Positions 7,442 through 14,631 of a DNA stretch of 64,000 nt are shown here, in pieces. Origin of the DNA: Myxacorys californica WJT36-NPBG1 (GTDB taxonomy: Bacteria; Cyanobacteriota; Cyanobacteriia; Leptolyngbyales; Leptolyngbyaceae); NCBI GenBank assembly GCA_019359315.1, contig JAHHHO010000003.1, positions 62,001 through 126,000 of the forward strand, given 5' to 3'. Numbering within the stretch: the stretch's first letter is position 1; each line of letters begins with the position of its first letter. The notes below the pieces were generated by a model that made no database searches, had not been told where the DNA came from, and was given only the letters and a program-made list of their open reading frames with translations. Made by a program: the position numbers and the translations under genes.

Positions 7442-9766
7442 ATGAATAGCACTCCACCATTTCAGCGCGTGTCGCTGCAAGAAACCCTATGCTTTGTTCT
7501 TAGCCTGAGTGCAGCAGAAGCCCAAGCCGTCCTTGAAAGACGGCTGGTTATCCCAGCAAAAACGATTTGCGATCGCACGCATCTAGATCGCGTCACGGTC
7601 GATCGCGTGTTGCAAAATCCCGCCGCCGTTCGACAACTCCGCTTAAACCCCAACCGCATTACCTCCACTCAAATTGCTCGGATTCCTCATCTCAGATCTG
7701 AACGGGCAAAAATCGTGGCTCAAGGGCGACCGTATTATGCGATCGCAGAACTAGAAGCGGCTACTGCGCTCCCTCGTGCTCTATTAGACCAGCTATTTCT
7801 GATTGCTCCGCTGAGCTATCAGGATAAGCAAGCGCACAAGGAAATCACGTTTACACCTGTTTTGGGACGCTACTTAATTCCGGCAAAAACCGATTTAGAA
7901 ACCACTGATCCTCTGGAAGCGACAGGCTATGTCGAAGTGTTGCCTTCCCTACCAGAGTTTGACTTTCGGATTGTGCAACCCAGCGAATTTGAAGCCGATC
8001 CCGCTCCCCATGATCTTAAAGCTGCTTTTGCAGGCAATGTTCATCCCGTATTGCGAGACGCCGAAGGATTTGAGCGGTATCTTGTGCCAGGATCGCTCGA
8101 CTTGTGGGTTCGCCCCGATGTTGCTGAGGCCCAGTGTTGGTCAATGATTCAAGCCTTGGGACTTCAAGTGACAAATGCCATACCGGGAGTGGGGTATTAC
8201 CGCACCAAGTTGGGCGTTATGCCAGAGGATCGGGATGTAGTTCGGGCGGTACTTGCAGCGATCGATCGCGCCCAACAGCAAGACGACGTTCTCTTTGCTG
8301 AAATCGATCAGGTCGGATTTGAAGATTTTGGTTTGGATCAATCAGTTGTGGCGAACGATGAGGAGTTTGAGGAGTCCGATCGCTATTGGAACTACGATGC
8401 CATTCATCTCTCAGAAGCTCATCTGATCACAAAAGGATCATCAAATGTCACGATCATCATTATCGATAGCGGCGCTCGTACTGATCATGAAGCGTTGAAA
8501 CCCGCATTTCGTTCCGATTGGCAGACATTAGATCTCAATTTTGATTTAGGTGTTCTCGATAGCGAGCGATCGCCCAATGAAGCGGTGATTGCCCATGGTA
8601 CAAAAGTTGCGGGGGTGATCAGTCGGCAAGATGCTGCTGCGTATGCCGTTGCGCCTAATTGTCGTATTCTGCCGATCAAAATTCCGGGTCAGTTTGCGTC
8701 TCCAGCTTATGGCTTAAGAGCCGCTGCGATTCGCCAGGCACTCACGTATCTCCAGCCCGGAGAGCGGGCAGTGATCAATCTAAGCTGGCGTACCAATGGC
8801 GAACACATCGGGATTCGCGAGGCGTTGGTTGAGGCACAAAATCGAGGGGTTGCCGTGGTTGCTTCTGCGGGTAACTATGCCCCTGGTGCTGCTCAACGAC
8901 CCGATGAACTCCACTATCCGTCTGCTCATACTTACCGCGATCCGCAGTTGACCAATCTTTGTACCGTCGCCGCTGTTGGGGTAGGCGATCGCAAAGCTAG
9001 CTATTCTTACTATGGGCAGCAGAGCATTACTGTTGCCGCACCAGGTGGTGAAAAAGGCAGCGCAGGAGCCGGAATTTACACGACATCGACTCCAGAAAAA
9101 TATGTGTACACCTGCGGGACATCCTTTGCAGCGCCTCATGTTGCAGGGCTGATTGCGCTGTTATTCTCGGTCAAACCCGATCTAAGTCCGGCAGATGCGA
9201 TCGCAATCATTAAAGACACTGCCGATCCGATCGATGCGGTGAATGCGCCGTATGCCGGGATGCTGGGCGCAGGTCGGATCAATGCACGAGCAGCACTAGA
9301 GCGGCTGGTTCCCTCGCAGAATAGAACCTATACAATCACTGCAACTGCCGGATCACACGGTCAAATTACTCCAAAAGGTTCCATTGTGGTTCAGCACGGA
9401 GCAGACCAGACCTTTGCGATCGCGCCAGATGCCGATTACCAGATTGCAGAACTGTTGATAGACGGCAATTCCATCGATATTGCCCCGTCTTATACCTTCA
9501 AAAACATCACGACGGCTCATGCGATCGCTGTGCAATTTGCTCCCCAAGGGGCAGAACCCAGCCATTATGATTCAGCAGGTCGATTGAACATTAATTTGGC
9601 AACGCTGGCAGAACTGATGACCTTACCTTCTATTGGTAGTTGGTTAGCCGATCGCATTGTGAAATATCGCGCTACTCACGGCTTCTTTAGCAGCATTTGG
9701 GGACTCTCTTTAGCAGGTGTGAGTGCCTGGACGATCGGACAAATCAAAACAAAGATTACGGTTTGA
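7442..9766 (+). CDS. Large subtilisin-like protease flanked by helix-hairpin-helix domains
   Basis: 774 residues. Domain order: a polar N-terminal part with a helix-hairpin-helix-like segment (ITSTQIARIPHLRSERAKIV, about 72-125); a subtilase prodomain-like fold (LDLWVRPDVAEAQ... LFAEIDQVG, about 210-290); the S8 domain with Asp in IIIDSGA (near 341), His in AHGTKVAG (near 384), Asn in ASAGNYA (near 478) and Ser in CGTSFAAPH (near 560); a beta-rich domain resembling bacterial surface repeats (about 632-710); and a ComEA-like helix-hairpin-helix (LNINLATLAELMTLPSIG, 713 onward). No signal peptide is visible. With the neighbouring compact protease and the 434-residue protein it forms a three-gene plus-strand cassette. 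Confidence 0.85.
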   Translation: MNSTPPFQRVSLQETLCFVLSLSAAEAQAVLERRLVIPAKTICDRTHLDRVTVDRVLQNPAAVRQLRLNPNRITSTQIARIPHLRSERAKIVAQGRPYYAIAELEAATALPRALLDQLFLIAPLSYQDKQAHKEITFTPVLGRYLIPAKTDLETTDPLEATGYVEVLPSLPEFDFRIVQPSEFEADPAPHDLKAAFAGNVHPVLRDAEGFERYLVPGSLDLWVRPDVAEAQCWSMIQALGLQVTNAIPGVGYYRTKLGVMPEDRDVVRAVLAAIDRAQQQDDVLFAEIDQVGFEDFGLDQSVVANDEEFEESDRYWNYDAIHLSEAHLITKGSSNVTIIIIDSGARTDHEALKPAFRSDWQTLDLNFDLGVLDSERSPNEAVIAHGTKVAGVISRQDAAAYAVAPNCRILPIKIPGQFASPAYGLRAAAIRQALTYLQPGERAVINLSWRTNGEHIGIREALVEAQNRGVAVVASAGNYAPGAAQRPDELHYPSAHTYRDPQLTNLCTVAAVGVGDRKASYSYYGQQSITVAAPGGEKGSAGAGIYTTSTPEKYVYTCGTSFAAPHVAGLIALLFSVKPDLSPADAIAIIKDTADPIDAVNAPYAGMLGAGRINARAALERLVPSQNRTYTITATAGSHGQITPKGSIVVQHGADQTFAIAPDADYQIAELLIDGNSIDIAPSYTFKNITTAHAIAVQFAPQGAEPSHYDSAGRLNINLATLAELMTLPSIGSWLADRIVKYRATHGFFSSIWGLSLAGVSAWTIGQIKTKITV

Positions 9767-9970
9767 CGATTGGGATGCACAAGGCATTTAGAATCGGCTG
9801 AACTTGAGGAATCAGTTGACGTTGTTTTGCAATCGGCAGTATGCCGAGGATGCCGTGGTCTTGTTGAAAGAGTGTGTTGCCGTTGGCACAGCGAAGCTGA
9901 CCGCGAGTTCTTGGCGTAAGTCTGCTTCTGTAAGAGATAAGTTATCGGGCAGGTTAATTGTAATTTGCAT
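9756..9970 (-). pseudogene. Fused remnant of a UPF0175 antitoxin and a DUF3368 (PIN-like) toxin
   Basis: Starting at the ATG at 9970, the minus strand reads MQITINLPDNLSLTEADLRQ, typical of the start of UPF0175 antitoxins, for about 24 residues, then runs into unrelated residues and stops at 9812. In another frame the same stretch reads HGILGILPIAKQRQLIPQ followed by VQPILNAL, the typical end of DUF3368 toxins, to a stop at 9756. A deletion joining the antitoxin start to the toxin end out of frame explains this. It lies 3 bases after the stop of the upstream gene and overlaps the end of the convergent subtilase gene. Confidence 0.55.
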
Positions 9971-9973
9971 CGG

Positions 9974-10363
9974 TTAGGCTCCTGGAAGTTGTCTTCGATT
10001 GCGATCGTAGATCTCGTAGAGGCGTTTGAGAACTTCAATCGGAATGCCTGCAACTGGAACAAGAATTTTAGTGGCTTCAATGCCTCCCGCAAATAGAACG
10101 CTGAAGGTATCTTGCCAGCGTTGCCAATTCTGAAGATTGGTTTGAGGCATTTGCTGGAAGCCGTTGATCAGTCTATCGAAGAGTTGTTCGTCTGTGGCGG
10201 TGGGATATTTCTGACGGAGTTGGGTGAGTAAGTCAGTGAGCTTTTGTGAGGCTGCTGCGACTTGTGGGGCGGGTGCATGAACAATCATGTCACCTTCGAC
10301 ATTGCCTGCGACTCCTGAGACAGGTGCATTGAAATTTTGTTGAACTTTGGCGATATCGCTCAT
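9974..10363 (-). CDS. Small protein with N-terminal GNVEG tag and hydrophobic C-terminal segment
   Basis: 129 residues. Residues 9-27, QNFNAPVSGVAGNVEGDMI, match QNFYAPVDTVVGNVEGNLI at the C-terminus of the NACHT protein three genes upstream. A helical part follows (KLTDLLTQLRQKYPTATDEQ), then a hydrophobic stretch (FSVLFAGGIEATKILVPVAG, about 93-112) and a basic end (NRRQ). Similar tags and PTATEAEQ-like helices occur in small cyanobacterial proteins linked to NTPase genes; their role is not established. The ATG overlaps the TGA of the RelE-type toxin gene by one base, implying translational coupling. A membrane-acting effector recruited through the tag is a reasonable but untested idea. Confidence 0.7.
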   Translation of the reverse strand: MSDIAKVQQNFNAPVSGVAGNVEGDMIVHAPAPQVAAASQKLTDLLTQLRQKYPTATDEQLFDRLINGFQQMPQTNLQNWQRWQDTFSVLFAGGIEATKILVPVAGIPIEVLKRLYEIYDRNRRQLPGA

Positions 10364-10623
10364 CAGTCGTATGCCTCGCTGCGATGTTTGATGGTGAGGA
10401 TGGAAACGATCTTGGTTTCGTCGTCAATCGCGTATAAAACGCGGTAGTCGCCTGTGCGAAAACGGTAGATGCCTGAGAAGTCGCCTTTGAGCGGTTTGAT
10501 GTTGGGGTGGATGCGGGGGTTCTGCTCAAGATGAATGAAGCATCGAGAGACTTTCTTGGCGGTAGCGAGATCGAGTTTGATGTAAAGCGCTTCGGCGTTG
10601 GCAGATAGGACGACTTCATACAT
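10363..10623 (-). CDS. RelE/ParE-type toxin
   Basis: 86 residues from the ATG at 10623 (MYEVVLSANAEALYIKL). The fold pattern is that of the RelE/ParE superfamily: an N-terminal strand, two helices (LDLATAKKVSRCFIHLEQNP), then IKPLKGDFSGIYRFRTGDYRVLY and an I-K-H-R-x-x-A-Y end with the basic residues used for mRNA cleavage in RelE members. The longer frame upstream of this ATG is out of character and overlaps the antitoxin. The start overlaps the antitoxin end by 8 bases and the stop overlaps the next start, so the three genes are coupled. ParE-like gyrase poisons share the fold, so the target cannot be fixed from sequence. Confidence 0.85.
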   Translation of the reverse strand: MYEVVLSANAEALYIKLDLATAKKVSRCFIHLEQNPRIHPNIKPLKGDFSGIYRFRTGDYRVLYAIDDETKIVSILTIKHRSEAYD

Positions 10624-10885
10624 CGGAGCGAAGGTTTCTCCAATTTTTGAACTGATTGATTGGTGTTGCTTGGGCTTGCTTGAGTTCGTTGAGGAGATTG
10701 GGATGTCTGCTGAGTTCTTCGGTTGCTTCGGTAGATTCTTTGTCGAGTAGGAAGGTGGCGAAGTCGGTGAGGGTTTGGAGATGTTCGATCGAGAGTTGGG
10801 GTGCAATCTCAGTGAGTTGGGCTTGGAGTGTTTGAGATTGGGCGATCGCGGTATCAGTTGTGTCGCTAGAGTTAGCTAGGTTCAT
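10616..10885 (-). CDS. Putative antitoxin of the RelE-type pair
   Basis: 89 residues, small and acidic in its middle part, with a helical core LSIEHLQTLTDFATFLLDKE and a C-terminal tail ending KNWRNLRSDV. The length, the position directly before a RelE-type toxin and the 8-base overlap identify it as the antitoxin. It resembles short cyanobacterial antitoxins with a -FA-FL- helix (DUF2281-like), but I cannot see a certain DNA-binding motif. It starts 29 bases after the NACHT gene ends, on the same strand. Confidence 0.7.
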   Translation of the reverse strand: MNLANSSDTTDTAIAQSQTLQAQLTEIAPQLSIEHLQTLTDFATFLLDKESTEATEELSRHPNLLNELKQAQATPINQFKNWRNLRSDV

Positions 10886-10914
10886 GAGATGGCTTTGGGA
10901 ATGGGTGTCTAAGT

Positions 10915-13659
10915 TTAGTTTACTGAATCGGATGGAGGGGCAATGAGGTTACCTTCGACGTTGCCCACGACGGTATCGACTGGAGCGTAAAAGTTTTGAG
11001 TGATGAGAGAGCGATCGCTGGTTTGGCTTTTTTGTCGATCGGCTTTCTGTGCTTCTAAATAGGCTTGAAAGATTTCGTAGTTATAGTATTTACAGTTCTC
11101 TTGGATGGCGAGGATGGTGCGATGAGCATCTTGACCTGAATCGGATGGGATTAAGGTTAGGAGATGGGGGAGATGTTGAGCAATCGAGTTTGTGTATTTC
11201 TTCGCGATTCCGCCTAACGCCTCTGCCGCCCTCCAACGCACATCGGAATCGGAATCTTCCACGAGTTGCAGTAATGCAGAAATTGCCTGTTCGCTGCCTA
11301 CCTTGCCTAACGCCTCTGCCGCCCTCCAACGCACATCGGAATCGGAATCTTCCACGAGTTGCAGTAATGCAGGAATTGCCTGTTCGCTGCCTACCTTGCC
11401 TAACGCCTCTACCGCACTCCAACGCACACCGGAATCGGAATCTTCCACGAGTTGCAGTAATGCAGGAATTGCCTGTTCGCTGCCTACCTTGCCTAACGCC
11501 TCTGCCGCCCTCCAACGCACATCGGAATCAGAATCTTCCACGAGTTGCAGTAATGCAGGAATTGCCTGTTCGCTGCCTACCTTGCCTAACGCCTCTGCCG
11601 CCCTCCAACGCACATCGGAATCGGAATCTTCCACGAGTTGCAGTAATGCAGGAATTGCCTGTTCGCTGCCTACCTTGCCTAACGCCTCTGCCGCCCTCCA
11701 ACGCACACCGGAATCGGAATCTTCCACGAGTTGCAGTAATGCAGAAATTGCCTGTTCGCTGCCTACCTTGCCTAACGCCTCTGCCGCACTCCAACGCACA
11801 TCGGAATCGGAATCTTCCACGAGTTGCAGTAATGCAGGAATTGCCTGTTCGCTGCCTACCTTGCCTAACGCCTCTACCGCACTCCAACGCACATAGAAAT
11901 CGGAATCTTCCACGAGTTGCAGTAATGCAGGAATTGCCTGTTCGCTGCCTACCTTGCCTAACGCCTCTGCCGCCCTCCTACGCACATAGAAATCGGAATG
12001 TTCCACGAGTTGCAGTAATGCAGAAATTGCCTGTTCGCTGCCTACCTTGCCTAACGCCTCTGCCGCCCTCCTACGCACATAGAAATCGAAATCTTCCACG
12101 AGTTGCAGTAATGCAGGAATTGCCTGTTCGCTGCCTATCATGCCTAACGCCTCTGCCGCACTCCTACGCTTATTGGAATCGGAATCTTCCACGAGTTGCA
12201 GCAAGCTCTCAATGCTACAGTCCGATCGCGTCTCTCCCAGAAGCTTAACCTTTAACCAAGTCGTCACGTTCAAAGCATTGATTAGTCCGACAGTCTGCCC
12301 CTGAAACTCCCGCTTCACTTCTCCCGCTAGTCTTGCTCCCAATCTCCAATCTACCTCCACCGCCAGCTTCACAACTCGAACCGTCTGCGTCTCATCCTCT
12401 ACTAATGCCAACATCAACGCCACAGGCTCTGTCCACTTCAGATAATTTAAAAAATCCTGCTTTAGTAACTCATCCTCTAGCCCAGCAACTCCATTCAGCA
12501 AAGACTCCGCCGCGTAATATTCCTGAATCAATTGATGCCGAAACTCTAGCTCCTCAGGATTCGTTCCTGCCTGAACCAAATGATGCTTCTGCAAATCCCG
12601 CAGGCACTTCCGCGCAAAATCTTCTGCATACGCCACTTTCCCATTCAGGAATTGAGCGATCGCTCTCACCGCCTCTTCCTTTGCGATCGCAACCCGAATC
12701 TCCGTCGGCTTTTCCCCCTGCATCATCACCCACGCCAACTGTTGCAGCACAGGCTTCCACCAATCGCGATCGCCCTCAATCCGCACATCTTCTTTCAAAT
12801 ACCGCTCATAGCCCTGGGTAAACTCCCGAAACACCAATCCCAAATTCTCTGGAATCGTGCCCGTCTGCTGAAACAATTCACACAGCATCCACAACAACAA
12901 CGGTGTTTGTCCAAACTCTCGCAATCGCTCTTTCAATTGCCGCAGCATCTGTTCTGCTTGCTCTGGCGACAAATACGCTCGAACAAACGCTTGCATCTGC
13001 GCTTCCGTAAGCGGCTGCATTTCTAACTTCTTTTCAATGCCGAGATCTCCCCCAAGACTCAAATCTCGCGTGGTGAAGATCATCGGCAGTTTGGGACGAT
13101 TGCGGCGAAACGCTGAAAGCTGCGATCGCGCTTCCTCCGACGGCAATTCATTCACCCCATCGAAGAGAATTAGAGATCGAGACAATACCGCTTCAAATTG
13201 GTCAGCCGATAGCCCGTGACGAGCCAACGAATTGAGAATTAATTGTTCGATCGAGCTTTGCCAGTAGCGCAATTCCACCAGTACTGGAATTCGCCAGTCT
13301 TCCTCCCCTCTCCCAAGCTTGGGAGAGGGGCTGGGGGTGAGGGCTGCCTCCGCCTCTTCCAGCATCAACCGTGCCAACGCCGTAGACTTTCCCGAACCCG
13401 GTCGCCCAACGAGCAAAACGTGCTGGTCTGCATACTGACGAATCCCTTCGAGAACTGGGAATCGTTCAACCTTTTCTTCGTTCCGCTGTTCTCGCTCCTC
13501 CCGCTTCACCGTCTGCACTATCAAGCCAAAATCAAACGGCGCAGACTGTTTTGCTCTAATCTTCTCTCTGCCCTGCGCGTCGGTCAGCGTGTAGAGTTCC
13601 GACCACTTTTCATAAGTCGCCGCGATCGACTGAAGATAGGGCTGAAACTGAGAAGACAT
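10915..13659 (-). CDS. NACHT-type NTPase with C-terminal HEAT repeats and terminal GNVEG tag
   Basis: 914 residues. A short N-terminal helical part contains EKWSELYTLTD; the NTPase has Walker A GRPGSGKST (near 84-92), a Walker B variant LILFDGVNEL (near 165) and a sensor-like FTTRD, followed by helical winged-helix-like sequence to about 470. Residues about 482-815 are 11 HEAT/PBS-lyase-type repeats of exactly 31 residues (consensus AIPALLQLVEDSDSDVRW and then RAAEALGKVGSEQ). The end carries QNFYAPVDTVVGNVEGNLI (888-906), shared with the small protein at 9974. STAND NTPases of this design act as sensors in bacterial conflict systems or as regulators. Between Walker A and the next strand sits TPSPSPKLGRGEE, encoded by an inserted palindromic repeat. 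It is the first gene of a four-gene minus-strand operon. Confidence 0.9.
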   Translation of the reverse strand: MSSQFQPYLQSIAATYEKWSELYTLTDAQGREKIRAKQSAPFDFGLIVQTVKREEREQRNEEKVERFPVLEGIRQYADQHVLLVGRPGSGKSTALARLMLEEAEAALTPSPSPKLGRGEEDWRIPVLVELRYWQSSIEQLILNSLARHGLSADQFEAVLSRSLILFDGVNELPSEEARSQLSAFRRNRPKLPMIFTTRDLSLGGDLGIEKKLEMQPLTEAQMQAFVRAYLSPEQAEQMLRQLKERLREFGQTPLLLWMLCELFQQTGTIPENLGLVFREFTQGYERYLKEDVRIEGDRDWWKPVLQQLAWVMMQGEKPTEIRVAIAKEEAVRAIAQFLNGKVAYAEDFARKCLRDLQKHHLVQAGTNPEELEFRHQLIQEYYAAESLLNGVAGLEDELLKQDFLNYLKWTEPVALMLALVEDETQTVRVVKLAVEVDWRLGARLAGEVKREFQGQTVGLINALNVTTWLKVKLLGETRSDCSIESLLQLVEDSDSNKRRSAAEALGMIGSEQAIPALLQLVEDFDFYVRRRAAEALGKVGSEQAISALLQLVEHSDFYVRRRAAEALGKVGSEQAIPALLQLVEDSDFYVRWSAVEALGKVGSEQAIPALLQLVEDSDSDVRWSAAEALGKVGSEQAISALLQLVEDSDSGVRWRAAEALGKVGSEQAIPALLQLVEDSDSDVRWRAAEALGKVGSEQAIPALLQLVEDSDSDVRWRAAEALGKVGSEQAIPALLQLVEDSDSGVRWSAVEALGKVGSEQAIPALLQLVEDSDSDVRWRAAEALGKVGSEQAISALLQLVEDSDSDVRWRAAEALGGIAKKYTNSIAQHLPHLLTLIPSDSGQDAHRTILAIQENCKYYNYEIFQAYLEAQKADRQKSQTSDRSLITQNFYAPVDTVVGNVEGNLIAPPSDSVN
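11213..12213 (-). repeat. 11 near-identical 93-bp coding repeats (HEAT units)
   Basis: Copies start every 93 bases with no insertion or deletion (for example CCTAACGCCTCT at 11213 and again at 12143). Central units differ by only a few bases; changes cluster in the codons for repeat positions 13-20 (SDSDVRWR, FDFYVRRR, SDSGVRWS). The unit at the 12.2-kb end is the most diverged. Confidence 0.95.
13305..13343 (-). repeat. Palindromic interspersed repeat inserted in frame in the NACHT gene
   Basis: A perfect 26-bp palindrome centred on AAGCTT (CCCCTCTCCCAAG facing CTTGGGAGAGGGG) is followed by CTGGGGGTGAGGG. Elements of this form are widespread in bacterial genomes, where they encode SPSPKLGRGE-like peptides when inside genes. 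Here it adds TPSPSPKLGRGEE after the Walker A helix without breaking the frame. Confidence 0.8.
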
Positions 13660-13782
13660 CGATCGGGCAATGGTAGAACGTGCTTGTTCCCCATACTATG
13701 CGATCGTAGGGTGTCTGACCCCCTCGACGATGCACCAGCAACAAGGCTATCTAAGTAAAGAACACCATTCTATGTAATATAT

Positions 13783-14277
13783 ATGACATTAAATCGAGTC
13801 AGTGCCACTTTAAGCCCAGAAGATCGCCAAGCCGTCATGGGCGCGATCGACACGATCAAACAAGCCATGCCATTCCTGGTACATTTGAGCGCAGAAGAAC
13901 GCAAAGCCTCGCCGAAAGTTGGCGATCGTAGCCGAGGCTTTATGCTCAATTGCTTAACTGCCGCACAGCAACATTCGGATTGTCTACCGCGATCGTTTGA
14001 TGTGCAAGAAATGTACAAAGATGTGAAGTTGATAGAGGAACTCTATCCAGTACTAATTGCACTCACTGAACTCCAAAGCTTGGTCGATGACACTTTTTTT
14101 GCTGCCCAAGGTGAGGCGTATACAGCCGCTCTGAAGGTTTACGACGCCGTTAAAGCTCATGACGATCTGCCAGGGATGAAGATTGTTGTAGAGCAACTCA
14201 AGCAGCAGTTTGCCCGTCGTAATAAGAAAGATACGGCGGAATCCAATTCAGAATCTATCCCTGTTGAGGCTTCTTGA
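13783..14277 (+). CDS. Hypothetical all-helical protein
   Basis: 164 residues, predicted to be nearly all helix, with no signal peptide or membrane segment. Residues about 10-130 alternate polar and hydrophobic residues (AVMGAIDTIKQAMPFLVHLS, VLIALTELQSLVDDTFF), resembling a four-helix bundle; the tail is polar (RRNKKDTAESNSESIPVEAS). I do not recognise the function. It diverges from the NACHT operon across a 123-base gap, so the two may share control. No clear ribosome-binding site precedes the ATG, and the region before it is AT-rich. Confidence 0.65.
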   Translation: MTLNRVSATLSPEDRQAVMGAIDTIKQAMPFLVHLSAEERKASPKVGDRSRGFMLNCLTAAQQHSDCLPRSFDVQEMYKDVKLIEELYPVLIALTELQSLVDDTFFAAQGEAYTAALKVYDAVKAHDDLPGMKIVVEQLKQQFARRNKKDTAESNSESIPVEAS

Positions 14278-14370
14278 TCACTCGCGATCGGAAAACCTTC
14301 CTCTAAACTGGTTCAATCTATTGGGTGACACAACGTTTCTATCTCAAGATAGGAACGTTTCTTTTTAGCG

Positions 14371-14581
14371 AAGCAACGGTTCATCGACGCAATAGAATGT
14401 ACCCATCAGCAACAAGCATGATTTCATCGACAAAACAGAACGATGCATCAGTGTGAAGCAACTGTCCATCGACACAAAGCAACTGTCCATTGATATCAAG
14501 CAACTGTCCATCGACACGAAGCAACTGTCCATCGACGCCAAGCAACTGTCCATCGACGCCAAGCAACCGTTCATCGTGACC
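14371..14581. repeat. Tandem array, ten units of about 21 bp
   Basis: Units follow AAGCAACTGTCCATCGACGC plus one base. Five central units are close to identical; the outer ones are diverged and one has 22 bases. Because 21 is a multiple of 3, both strands show repetitive open frames (KQLSIDT on plus, MDSCLAS on minus), which I take as by-products. The array lies between a plus-strand hypothetical gene and the 3' end of the rhomboid gene. Confidence 0.9.
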
Positions 14582-14631
14582 AAGGAGCAATGCTTTAGGA
14601 AGAAAGAAACTTTCTATTCGTATAACAATTT

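Noticed and set aside
10624-10806. N-terminal extension of the RelE-type toxin
   Set aside because: The extension is Ser/Pro/Asn-rich, overlaps the antitoxin gene out of frame, and the family start matches the ATG at 10623.
11049-12248. Long plus-strand reading frame across the HEAT-repeat array
   Set aside because: It is a by-product of 93-bp repeats lacking stops in that phase; the minus-strand frame has NTPase and HEAT character.
13695-13735. GTAGGGTG...GCACC segment upstream of the NACHT gene, resembling a common inverted-repeat element
   Set aside because: Only one copy is seen here and the arms pair poorly, so it is not called as a mobile element.
14371-14581. CRISPR array
   Set aside because: Units are contiguous with no unique spacers, and no cas genes are present.
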